Below are positions 1 to 5,474 of a DNA stretch of 5,474 nt, piece by piece. This stretch comes from Chitinophagaceae bacterium (GTDB taxonomy: Bacteria > Bacteroidota > Bacteroidia > Chitinophagales > Chitinophagaceae). Under the pieces are notes generated by a model, which ran no database searches, was not told the origin of the DNA, and worked only from the letters and a program-made list of their open reading frames with translations. The stretch is from assembly GCA_003151295.1 (NCBI GenBank), contig PLXD01000477.1, positions 7,303-12,776 on the forward strand, read 5' to 3'. The position numbers and the translations under genes are program-made. Within the stretch, counting starts at the first letter, position 1. The number at the start of each line of letters is the position of its first letter.

Positions 1-1340
1 TTTCCGAAGGCGGTGAAGGCACCCCGCAGGCTATTATATATGAAGGGGGGCAATACTTCCCGTAAGGTAGCGGAGCGGATGCCTGGAATATAGGAGCAGT
101 CCGGAAGGGTGGTCGAAATTTTGTCATCGACGAAATCGGCCATACGCTGGGCGGGGGCTACCAGCTTTCCGCCGCCGAGTTCGAAGGCCTTTTTCTCTAC
201 GCAGTGCTGGAACTGCATAGCGGCCAGCGGCCCGTAAGAGCGGTATGCTGCCAGTTCCCGGTCTTCTACGCTCACGACCATGCCCGAATTGGCGTAGGGA
301 TTATCCCTTTTAGAAGGGGACCAGCCGTTGACGACCAGTTCGCCGGGGGCGGTGGCGGCAGGAGCGATAATGCCTCCCGGGCACATGCAGAATGAAAAGA
401 CCCCTGTATCGTTGACTTGTTCCACGAGGCTATAAGAGGCTGGAGGGAGATAGGGATCTCTGGAGGGGAGATGATATTGAATGCTGTCGATAAGGGCTTG
501 CGGATGTTCGATACGGACACCAAGCGCGAAGGGCTTGGACTCGATAAGGATCTTCTTGTCGTGCAGCAACTGATAAATATCCCTGGCGGAGTGACCGGTC
601 GCCAGGAGTACGGCTGCAGCTTCGAACTGGTCCCCGTCGGCGGTCTTCACACCGGTGATGCGGTTGTCCATTATAATAAGGTCGATGAGTTTTTTTTGAA
701 AAAGGAATTGGCCTCCGCAGTCCGTGATCTGTTGCCTCATGGCGCTGATGATCGCGGGCAACTTGTTGGTGCCGATATGCGGATGGGCATCATATAATAT
801 GTTCTCTGTGGCGCCGAACCGCACGAAGAGTTGCAGGATGCGATGGATGTCCCCTCTTTTGTTGCTACGGGTATATAATTTCCCATCGCTGTAGGTGCCT
901 GCCCCACCTTCTCCAAAACAATAATTGCTTTCGGGGTTGACGATCCCTTGCTTATTGATGGCGGCCAGGTCCCTTCTGCGTGCGCGGATATCCTTGCCTC
1001 TTTCCAGTAATACCGGGCGGATGCCTTTCTCTATCAGCCGCAGGGCTGCAAACAGGCCAGCTGGTCCTGCACCGACGAGGATGACTTCTTTTGTCGAGCG
1101 GGACACATCCGGGAAATGGATAGGGGATAAGGGCCTGTCATGATAAGGTTCATTAATAAATACCTGCAACGTAAGTGCGATTCGCGGTTGCTTGCCCCTG
1201 GCGTCGATGGAACGTTTCACGATCGTATAACCGGTGAGGTCTGTAAGCAGATACCCGGCAGCTTTCGCAGCATATTCCCGGATGGTCTCATCGTCGGCCG
1301 CTTCCCGGGGAAGCAATAAAAGTTGGAGGGTCTGTCTCAT
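1..1340 (-). CDS. FAD-dependent dehydrogenase, COG2509-type NAD(P)/FAD oxidoreductase (partial, C-terminus beyond left edge)
   Basis: An unbroken minus-strand frame starts at ATG 1340 and runs 446 codons off the left edge. An in-frame TGA lies six codons upstream and no ATG intervenes, which fixes the start. Residues 1-80 form an N-terminal domain ahead of the dinucleotide-binding fold, as is usual in this family. ILVGAGPAG at 87-95 is the Rossmann GxGxxG that binds FAD, and LLERG at 111-115 supplies the acidic residue at the end of strand 2. The hallmark CFGEGGAGTYSDGKL follows at about 141-155. ATGHSARDIY (247-256) is the second FAD-contacting motif. CMCPGG (318-323) and NGWSPSKRDNPYANSG (about 338-353) are further conserved blocks. 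Family members are typically a little over 500 residues, so roughly 70-80 are missing. The protein is soluble, with no signal peptide. Its substrate is unknown; the fold implies a flavin redox enzyme. It is divergent from dnaA and shows no functional link to it. Other Rossmann flavoproteins are the only realistic alternative. Confidence 0.93.
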   Translation of the reverse strand, partial: MRQTLQLLLLPREAADDETIREYAAKAAGYLLTDLTGYTIVKRSIDARGKQPRIALTLQVFINEPYHDRPLSPIHFPDVSRSTKEVILVGAGPAGLFAALRLIEKGIRPVLLERGKDIRARRRDLAAINKQGIVNPESNYCFGEGGAGTYSDGKLYTRSNKRGDIHRILQLFVRFGATENILYDAHPHIGTNKLPAIISAMRQQITDCGGQFLFQKKLIDLIIMDNRITGVKTADGDQFEAAAVLLATGHSARDIYQLLHDKKILIESKPFALGVRIEHPQALIDSIQYHLPSRDPYLPPASYSLVEQVNDTGVFSFCMCPGGIIAPAATAPGELVVNGWSPSKRDNPYANSGMVVSVEDRELAAYRSYGPLAAMQFQHCVEKKAFELGGGKLVAPAQRMADFVDDKISTTLPDCSYIPGIRSATLREVLPPFIYNSLRGAFTAFG

Positions 1341-1412
1341 CGCGTCAGGTATTCATCCTAAAAACGTCGTAAAGAAAATATTTGGGGGATCGCCAGCGGC
1401 TTTCCGACCGGT

Positions 1413-1420
1413 CAAAGGTA
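1413..1420 (-). promoter_or_regulatory. Candidate -7 promoter element (TACCTTTG) for the FAD dehydrogenase
   Basis: Read on the minus strand, these bases are TACCTTTG, an exact match to the Bacteroidota TAnnTTTG -7 element. It lies about 73 bases before the ATG at 1340. The -33 region is weak: a TTTA occurs at 1440-1437, 16 bases upstream, but there is no clean TTTG at 19-20 bases. Placement and orientation fit, but an 8-base degenerate motif can arise by chance in this A/T-rich DNA. Confidence 0.4.
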
Positions 1421-1592
1421 ATGGGATTTCAGTCCGTAAATGACATAACTATAAGATACCCAATCCCCCCTAGTGAAAATGGTATAAGGCGATAACAATG
1501 GTTAAAATATTTATCTTTCGTTACCTGAAAAAAAAGCTGCCGGATTCTGCCGGGCAATCAAATAATTTGTATCTTCAACTACTTCACAAAAA

Positions 1593-1772
1593 ATGCACTG
1601 TATGAGGAAACACACACCAACGATCCGAACTATTTTTTTCTTCCTCTTACAACTTAATCGCAAAGCAAGCTGGCAGCCTCAATTGTTATCACGTGCCGAA
1701 GTCTACCGGCCTTGTCCCGCGGCTCCATGCGAAGACATCCGCCAAGGGATTTGTTATAGAGACCGATGTTAA
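1593..1772 (+). CDS. Doubtful 59-residue ORF in the dnaA leader
   Basis: The ORF runs from ATG 1593 to TAA 1770-1772. A second in-frame ATG at 1602 gives 56 residues beginning MRKHTPTIRTIFFFLLQL, a basic segment followed by a short hydrophobic run that loosely resembles an export signal. The remainder is rich in Cys, Arg and Pro (PCPAAPCEDIRQG, ending CYRDRC) and matches no family I recognise. There is no convincing promoter or ribosome binding site. The +1 frame is also open, from about 1607 to its TGA at 1837-1839, but has no ATG. The region could therefore be a decayed gene with a frameshift, or simply non-coding. The hairpin at 1807-1831 lies 35 bases after the stop. I regard translation as unproven. 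Confidence 0.18.
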   Translation: MHCMRKHTPTIRTIFFFLLQLNRKASWQPQLLSRAEVYRPCPAAPCEDIRQGICYRDRC

Positions 1773-1806
1773 TAAGTCATTACGAAAATGTTTTTTTGAA
1801 AGGAGC

Positions 1807-1838
1807 AACGCTCACAAAACGGAAGGGCGTTATTTTTG
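1807..1838 (+). terminator. Weak hairpin plus T-run, overlapping a TATTTTTG -7-like element
   Basis: AACGCTC (1807-1813) pairs with GGGCGTT (1825-1831) as a 7-base stem with one G-T pair and an 11-base loop. ATTTTTG follows directly. This has the layout of a weak intrinsic terminator for a transcript crossing 1593-1772. The same bases 1831-1838 read TATTTTTG, a perfect Bacteroidota -7 element pointing toward dnaA. No TTTG lies 19-20 bases upstream; the nearest is at 1795-1798, 32 bases away. Either role, or neither, is possible. Confidence 0.25.
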
Positions 1839-2071
1839 AGAAGATTTATTTCAGGTAGGCTGTGTCTGAGTTTTCAGGAAAACGAAAACAAAAATCGGAC
1901 GAAAGTGCTTACCGGGATTAAATCAAAAAAAAGAGGTGAATAAATTTTTTTTTATTCCGGTAAAAGTTTTGATATTCGCCGCCCTGCGCAACTTTTTTAG
2001 AATCTGAATTCCTGTTAAAAACCGCGAGAAAATACAATTCTTAAATCGGAATAAAAATTGCTTATTTTATA

Positions 2072-3505
2072 ATGGCAAAAACGTTTGAAAAAGTCTGGAG
2101 TAATTGCTTGGAGATAATCAAGGACATCGTAGAGTGGCAGCATTATAAAACATGGTTCGAACCCATCAGACCCGTAGAGTTAAAGGTTAATATTTTAGTG
2201 ATACAGGTACCCAGCCAGTTCTTTTATGAATACCTGGAAGAGCACTATGTAAATTTATTGGCAAAGACTTTGCGGCGTATACTCGGAAAAGAGGCACAAC
2301 TGGAATACCGGATCATGGTCGATAGTGGAAATCATCAGAATAAGCCTTTGACGATGGATGTTCCGGCACATGGTTACAAAACCTTTTCCAACAACGAAAT
2401 GGATTTCCCGTTAATTATAAATAATCCCGTTAAGAATCCCTTCGTGATTCCGGGGTTGAAGAAGATGCAGATCGATGCACAGCTCAATCCTGTATATACC
2501 TTCGATTCCTTTATCGAGGGGGATTGCAATCGTGTGGCCCGTCGTGCCGGTAAAACGGTCGCTGAGAAGCCCGGCGCCAATTCCTTCAATCCGCTGGTCA
2601 TCTACGGAGGGGTCGGATTGGGCAAGACCCACCTGGCCCAGGCCATCGGCAACGAGGTGAAGCGCCTGCATCAGAATAAGGTCGTATTGTATGTGAGCTC
2701 GGAGAAATTCATCAACCAGTTCGTGGATCATGGCCGCAACAACGCGATCAATGATTTTATACATTTTTATCAGTTGGTGGATGTCCTGATCATCGATGAT
2801 GTGCAGTTCTTCAACCGGGCCGAGAAATCGCAGGATGCTTTTTTCGCTATTTTCAACCATTTGCACCAGTCTGGCAAACAGTTGATCCTGTCTTCCGACA
2901 AGCCACCGAAGGACCTGGAAGGGGTCCAGGAACGATTGTTGAGCCGTTTCCGCTGGGGACTGAGCGCAGACCTCCAAATGCCTGATTACGAGACCCGTAT
3001 AGAAATATTGGAAAGGAAGATGAAGAATGATGGGCTGGAGATGCCCCGGGAGGTCGTCAAGTACCTGGCTTACAATATCAGCAGCAATATCAGGGAGATG
3101 GAAGGGGCGTTGATTTCACTTTTGGCACAGTCTTCGCTTAATAAGAGAGAAATCGACCTGGAATTGGCCAAAAAAGTACTCCGTAATTTTGTGAAAACCA
3201 GTAGTAAAGAGATTACGATCGAGACGATTCAGCGCATGGTGTGCGAGTATTTCGACGTGTCCTACGACAAATTATTGCAGAAGACCCGTAAACGAGAGAT
3301 CGTTCAGGCGCGCCAGATTACTATGTACCTGGCCAAGGCATTCACCAAGAATTCATTAAAGACCATAGGCGAACATTTCGGGGGCCGTGACCATACTACT
3401 GTTATTCATTCCTGCCAGACCGTTAAGGATCTCATGGATACAGACAGCCTGTTCCGTGAAAATGTGATGGAACTGCAGCAAAAAGTGCAATTGGCGGCGA
3501 TGTAG
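2072..3505 (+). CDS. dnaA: Chromosomal replication initiator protein DnaA
   Basis: This complete 477-residue protein binds DnaA boxes at oriC, forms an ATP-dependent filament, melts the duplex and recruits the replicative helicase. Domain I (about 1-85, including the WFEPI segment) is the helicase/DnaA interaction module. A linker (about 86-135) follows. Domain III is the AAA+ ATPase: Walker A GGVGLGKTH 179-187, Walker B LIIDDVQF 239-246, sensor 1 SSDKPP 274-279, box VII RLLSRFRWGL 288-297 with the presumed arginine finger R292, and sensor 2 NIREMEGAL with R341. Domain IV is the helix-turn-helix DNA-binding domain, with the signature GGRDHTTVIHSC at 437-448. No key residue is missing and the length is normal. 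The start is ATG 2072; an in-frame TAA lies at 2042-2044 and no other ATG intervenes. No Shine-Dalgarno is seen. The gene appears monocistronic, with a strong terminator about 80 bases downstream. dnaN does not follow within the window. Confidence 0.99.
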   Translation: MAKTFEKVWSNCLEIIKDIVEWQHYKTWFEPIRPVELKVNILVIQVPSQFFYEYLEEHYVNLLAKTLRRILGKEAQLEYRIMVDSGNHQNKPLTMDVPAHGYKTFSNNEMDFPLIINNPVKNPFVIPGLKKMQIDAQLNPVYTFDSFIEGDCNRVARRAGKTVAEKPGANSFNPLVIYGGVGLGKTHLAQAIGNEVKRLHQNKVVLYVSSEKFINQFVDHGRNNAINDFIHFYQLVDVLIIDDVQFFNRAEKSQDAFFAIFNHLHQSGKQLILSSDKPPKDLEGVQERLLSRFRWGLSADLQMPDYETRIEILERKMKNDGLEMPREVVKYLAYNISSNIREMEGALISLLAQSSLNKREIDLELAKKVLRNFVKTSSKEITIETIQRMVCEYFDVSYDKLLQKTRKREIVQARQITMYLAKAFTKNSLKTIGEHFGGRDHTTVIHSCQTVKDLMDTDSLFRENVMELQQKVQLAAM

Positions 3506-3560
3506 CCCCAGGCATGAAGACCAGCTGAAGGAATGAGATCAATTATTGAACAAACAAACG

Positions 3561-3580
3561 CTGATTTAAACTGATTTAAA
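3561..3580 (+). repeat. Tandem duplication of CTGATTTAAA
   Basis: Two perfect, adjacent 10-base copies (3561-3570 and 3571-3580) lie in the dnaA 3' untranslated region, just ahead of its terminator hairpin. No third copy follows. This looks like simple slippage rather than a binding-site array. Confidence 0.8.
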
Positions 3581-3587
3581 CCTATTT

Positions 3588-3623
3588 ACCCACCCCGGTC
3601 TTCCGGGGTGGGTTTTTGTTTTA
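3588..3623 (+). terminator. Intrinsic terminator of dnaA
   Basis: ACCCACCCCGG (3588-3598) and CCGGGGTGGGT (3603-3613) form a perfect 11-base G/C-rich stem around a TCTT loop. A T-run, TTTTTGTTTT, follows from 3613. This is a strong rho-independent terminator on the plus strand. The opposite strand has no T-run after the stem, so it should act in one direction only and separates dnaA from the tRNA gene. Confidence 0.93.
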
Positions 3624-3639
3624 AAAAAGCAGAATGTGA

Positions 3640-3671
3640 TTTGGGTGTAAAACGATTAATCTTTATTTTTG
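3640..3671 (+). promoter_or_regulatory. Bacteroidota-type promoter of tRNA-Ser
   Basis: TTTG at 3640-3643 and TATTTTTG at 3664-3671 are separated by 20 bases. Both match the -33 (TTTG) and -7 (TAnnTTTG) consensus of the Bacteroidota primary sigma factor. Initiation a few bases beyond the -7 element would leave a short leader of roughly 20 bases before the mature tRNA 5' end at 3699. It is the best promoter in the window and a strong hint of phylum. Confidence 0.8.
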
Positions 3672-3698
3672 CCTCCCTTTAACGAGGTTGGATAATCC

Positions 3699-3788
<90 letters not shown>

Positions 3789-3809
3789 TAATAGACAATC
3801 AATATTTTT

Positions 3810-3845
3810 AAAAAGCCTGTAAAACTGAGTGTTTACGGGCTTTTT
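3810..3845 (+). terminator. Terminator of tRNA-Ser, probably bidirectional
   Basis: AAAAAGCCTGTAAA (3810-3823) and TTTACGGGCTTTTT (3832-3845) form a 14-base stem with one G-T pair and an 8-base loop. The A-run on one side and the T-run on the other give a terminator on both strands. It would stop the tRNA-Ser transcript from the left and the converging lipoprotein transcript from the right. Confidence 0.88.
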
Positions 3846-3857
3846 GCTTTTCGGGAT

Positions 3858-3913
3858 TTACTCACTTTAATGTGTTTTATTCCCTTTTGTCAGTGAGTAA
3901 TTCATGACTCACT
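3858..3913. repeat. Three-copy ACTCACT repeat, two in one orientation and one inverted
   Basis: TTACTCACT (3858-3866) has a perfect 9-base inverted copy AGTGAGTAA at 3892-3900, spaced by 25 bases. A further ACTCACT lies at 3907-3913 and forms a 7-base stem with AGTGAGT at 3892-3898 around an 8-base loop. The array lies between the tRNA terminator and the end of the lipoprotein gene. On either strand the short hairpin lacks an adjacent T-run, so it is not an obvious terminator. Its role is unknown; it may be an RNA 3' structure. Confidence 0.6.
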
Positions 3914-3929
3914 ACAAATCCCCGGAAAT

Positions 3930-3943
3930 GGCTCACCGGAGCC
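3930..3943. repeat. Short perfect hairpin GGCTC-ACCG-GAGCC
   Basis: A 5-base G/C stem with a 4-base loop sits 14 bases beyond the lipoprotein stop codon (3960-3958) on the minus strand. It has no T-run and is probably just a 3' untranslated hairpin. Confidence 0.4.
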
Positions 3944-3957
3944 TGCAAATACACCGG

Positions 3958-4575
3958 TCATTTGAGCTCATAACTTACTAAGGACCAGTCCAGGATATGC
4001 TTGGTATAGAGTAGCTCGCCAGAAGGATTGAAGTATCTTTTTACGAATCCGGTATGATTAGCAAACCATTCGTTTACACTGAATTCGGCATCAGGCAATC
4101 CTGCATCTCCGTAAATCTGATAAGCGTTCTGGAAATTATTGCCACCGACGACCAGATCGGCCTGACTGGTAACTTTTACCTCTTGAAAACCGAAGGTATA
4201 AAACCACGATGCTCCAACATTAAATGGAACGAGGTATTGCCTGACAATGTATGAATTTGTCTTGTCCATAAAGCGGACCGTATCCCCTGTCTGAAAGACA
4301 AAATTGGTATCAGGTCCGGCTGGATAGTTGAATTGCCATACGGTTGCTGTGATTCCGTTTGACAACTTGACCGTATCAACAATAACCACATCCACATAAT
4401 ACTGCACGGAACCGCTATCCAGTCCCCTTAGGACTGTTGTGTCCTTCACCAGGTATTGCCATCGATCGCCGACCTTATTCGGGAAGACATCCTCGGAGTC
4501 CGTATTGCCGACATCACTTTTCTTACAGGCTGCTGCCAGAGTCAGGAGGAGGAGCCAAACGTGACGAGATCTCAT
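3958..4575 (-). CDS. Uncharacterised lipoprotein, 205 residues
   Basis: I chose ATG 4575, not the earlier in-frame ATG at 4626. From 4575 the protein begins MRSRHVWLLLLTLAAAC, a compact lipoprotein signal: basic residues, a leucine-rich core and a lipobox ending at C17. The earlier start would add 17 charged or polar residues ahead of it. After cleavage and lipidation the mature part (CKKSDVGN...) would be anchored in the cell envelope. The mature domain looks beta-rich with many aromatic residues. FPNKVGDRWQYLV (31-43) near its start and NEWFANHTGFVKRYF (168-182) near its end resemble the paired GxxWxY and gVGLVK-like blocks of many Bacteroidota lipoproteins with unknown function; this comparison is from memory. 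No catalytic motif is evident. It lies 87 bases downstream of the phosphoesterase on the same strand and may share its transcript. Function is not assignable. Confidence 0.85.
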   Translation of the reverse strand: MRSRHVWLLLLTLAAACKKSDVGNTDSEDVFPNKVGDRWQYLVKDTTVLRGLDSGSVQYYVDVVIVDTVKLSNGITATVWQFNYPAGPDTNFVFQTGDTVRFMDKTNSYIVRQYLVPFNVGASWFYTFGFQEVKVTSQADLVVGGNNFQNAYQIYGDAGLPDAEFSVNEWFANHTGFVKRYFNPSGELLYTKHILDWSLVSYELK

Positions 4576-4662
4576 AGTATCTATTTTATCTGCCTGACTC
4601 CAGGAACGATTCAAACGTTGCATCAAATTAAAATGGTCCGAAAACTGGGAATCTTACAATTA

Positions 4663-5474
4663 TTAAACCGTTTTCTTCAAAGTGATCACCGTAATCTCCG
4701 GCCAGATGCCTAAGCGGCCTGAAAATGCCAGGAAACCGAAGCCGCGGTTAACATATAGGTAACGATCCTTTTCATTCACCAAACCGGCCCAATCAAGATA
4801 GCGGTATTGCACAGGACTCCATCTGAATTTATCCGTTTCAACTCCAAGCTGCGCCCCATGTGTATGGCCGGATAGGGTTAAATGAATGGTTGTAGGATGA
4901 TACCTGATTTTTTCTTCCCAATGGGTGGGATCATGTGATAGCAAGATCTTAAAGGCGTTTTTATCAACGCCTATCAGTGCTTTATCAATGTTTCCGATCT
5001 GCATAAAACCACGGCCCCAGTTTTGTACGCCTATCAGTGAGATCTTTTGGCCGTTCTTTTCAAGCGCTACATTTTCATCAAGCAGTAAATGATAACCTAA
5101 ATCTTTGTGATGCTCTATTAGTTTATCATGATTGGCGGCTTTTTCTGCCTGGCTTCCCCATTTGATATAGTCACCATAATCATGATTGCCGAGAATTGAA
5201 AATTGCCCAAAGGGGGCTTTTAGCTGACTAAAATGACCGATATAAGGCTCGATCTCCCATGCTGCATTGTTTACAAGATCGCCGGTAAAAACAAACAGGT
5301 CGCTTTTTTGTGCTTTGGCAAGATCGATCCCCCTTTGCATGGCTTCGGTATTATCGAAACTGCCGGAATGAATATCGGATAACTGGGTAATGGTAAACCC
5401 GTCAAATGCATCCGGAAGATCATTAAAATAAATAGTCTTTCTATGTACTCTATAATCATACTAGCCTTTAAACA
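4663..5474 (-). pseudogene. Calcineurin-like metallophosphoesterase interrupted by an in-frame TAG; N-terminal part beyond right edge
   Basis: The frame ending at TAA 4663-4665 encodes a binuclear-metal phosphoesterase of the YkuE/YaeI-like type (COG1408). Motifs in order are DIH (5376-5368), TGDLVNN (residues 19-25 counted from ATG 5340), GNHDYGDY (51-58), SHD (135-137) and GHTHG (158-162). The C-terminal SPVQY, YVNRGFGF and PEITVITLKK blocks are typical of the family. Convincing family sequence continues upstream of ATG 5340 (YDYRVHRK...FDGFTITQLSDIH) to a TAG at 5463-5461, beyond which the frame reads FKG to the window edge. No ATG, GTG or TTG lies between the TAG and 5340. A restart at 5340 (225 residues) would lose the first metal-binding motif. 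Relatives usually carry N-terminal membrane helices before this domain, which would lie outside the window. I call it a pseudogene, but an assembly error at the sequence end could also explain the TAG. Confidence 0.65.
5461..5463 (-). other. In-frame amber codon in the phosphoesterase
   Basis: CTA on the plus strand reads TAG on the minus strand, in frame with the phosphoesterase (5463 and 5340 are both codon starts in that frame). Flanking residues FKG-*-YDYRVHR match the basic KGKY/RGRY-like linker I recall from relatives, so a lysine codon AAG changed by one base to TAG is the simplest history. Confidence 0.8.

Larger units (their letters stand above)
1341..2071. other. Divergent intergenic region between the FAD dehydrogenase and dnaA
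   Basis: This 731-base stretch has no well-supported gene. It contains the dehydrogenase promoter candidate, a doubtful small ORF (1593-1772), a hairpin followed by TATTTTTG (1807-1838), a perfect short inverted repeat GTTTTC-AG-GAAAAC (1870-1883), and A/T tracts at about 1921-1960. No DnaA box (TTATnCACA) is visible on either strand, so there is no direct support for an origin of replication or for DnaA autoregulation here. No Shine-Dalgarno sequence precedes dnaA; its last 40 leader bases are A/T-rich, as is usual for Bacteroidota. The dnaA promoter could not be located with confidence. Confidence 0.8.

Noticed and set aside
417..797. 126-codon plus-strand open frame inside the FAD dehydrogenase
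   Set aside because: The opposite strand encodes conserved family motifs throughout, so this is antisense shadow. The plus-strand open frames at 204-395, 925-1143 and 1234-1443 are likewise wholly or largely antisense to the gene.
1537..1553. Two CTGCCGG copies spaced by one helical turn (1537-1543 and 1547-1553)
   Set aside because: The 10-base period suggests an operator, but the copies are short and not linked to a located promoter. Chance is likely.
1683..1697. TTATCACGT-like string as a possible DnaA box
   Set aside because: Only the first five bases match TTATCCACA; the last four differ, so it is not a credible box.
2411..2977. 188-codon minus-strand open frame inside dnaA
   Set aside because: It is antisense to the Walker A and B region of a fully intact dnaA, and its translation resembles no protein family. 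It is a shadow frame.
4612..4619. AACGTTTG on the minus strand as a -7 element for the lipoprotein gene
   Set aside because: One mismatch at the most conserved first position, and only TTTC, not TTTG, lies 20 bases upstream. Too weak to list, and co-transcription with the phosphoesterase is equally plausible.
5271..5459. 62-codon minus-strand open frame beginning MIIEYIERLF
   Set aside because: It overlaps the phosphoesterase in another frame. The DIH and GDLVNN motifs are in the phosphoesterase frame, so this ORF is spurious and is not the true N-terminus.

Overview
The window looks like chromosomal DNA from a member of the Bacteroidota, probably Chitinophagaceae or a close relative. Three things point there. 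The tRNA gene is preceded by an exact TTTG-N20-TAnnTTTG promoter of the Bacteroidota primary sigma factor. The protein genes lack Shine-Dalgarno sequences and have A/T-rich leaders. The protein sequences themselves (an FAD-dependent dehydrogenase of the COG2509 type, a CKKS-type lipoprotein, and a metallophosphoesterase with a KG-x-YDYRVHR linker) have a Bacteroidota flavour. The lineage is inferred from these features; no database search was possible.

Layout, left to right. Positions 1-1340 (minus strand) hold most of a large FAD-dependent dehydrogenase whose C-terminus runs off the left edge. Positions 1341-2071 are a 731-base divergent intergenic region. It carries a promoter candidate for the dehydrogenase, a doubtful 59-residue ORF, a hairpin followed by TATTTTTG, and A/T-rich tracts leading into dnaA. 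Positions 2072-3505 (plus) are a complete dnaA with all the AAA+ and DNA-binding motifs. dnaA ends in a strong intrinsic terminator at 3588-3623. Next comes a tRNA-Ser(GCU) at 3699-3787 with its own promoter and a terminator at 3810-3845 that can work in both directions. From the right, two minus-strand genes converge on that terminator: a small uncharacterised lipoprotein (3958-4575) and, upstream of it, a calcineurin-like metallophosphoesterase (4663 to the right edge).

The genes do not form one pathway. dnaA is the replication initiator and is transcribed alone; dnaN does not follow it within the window. The tRNA is a separate unit. The lipoprotein and phosphoesterase are co-directional, 87 bases apart, and could share a transcript.

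The most notable point is an amber codon (TAG) at 5463-5461. It is in frame with the phosphoesterase and lies upstream of the first metal-binding motif, where the surrounding residues suggest an original lysine codon. The coding frame is intact on both visible sides of it, so this is either a recent nonsense mutation or an error near the end of the sequence. I found no mobile element, CRISPR array, defence locus or convincing new system. The remaining points of interest are small intergenic repeats and the unexplained dnaA leader.
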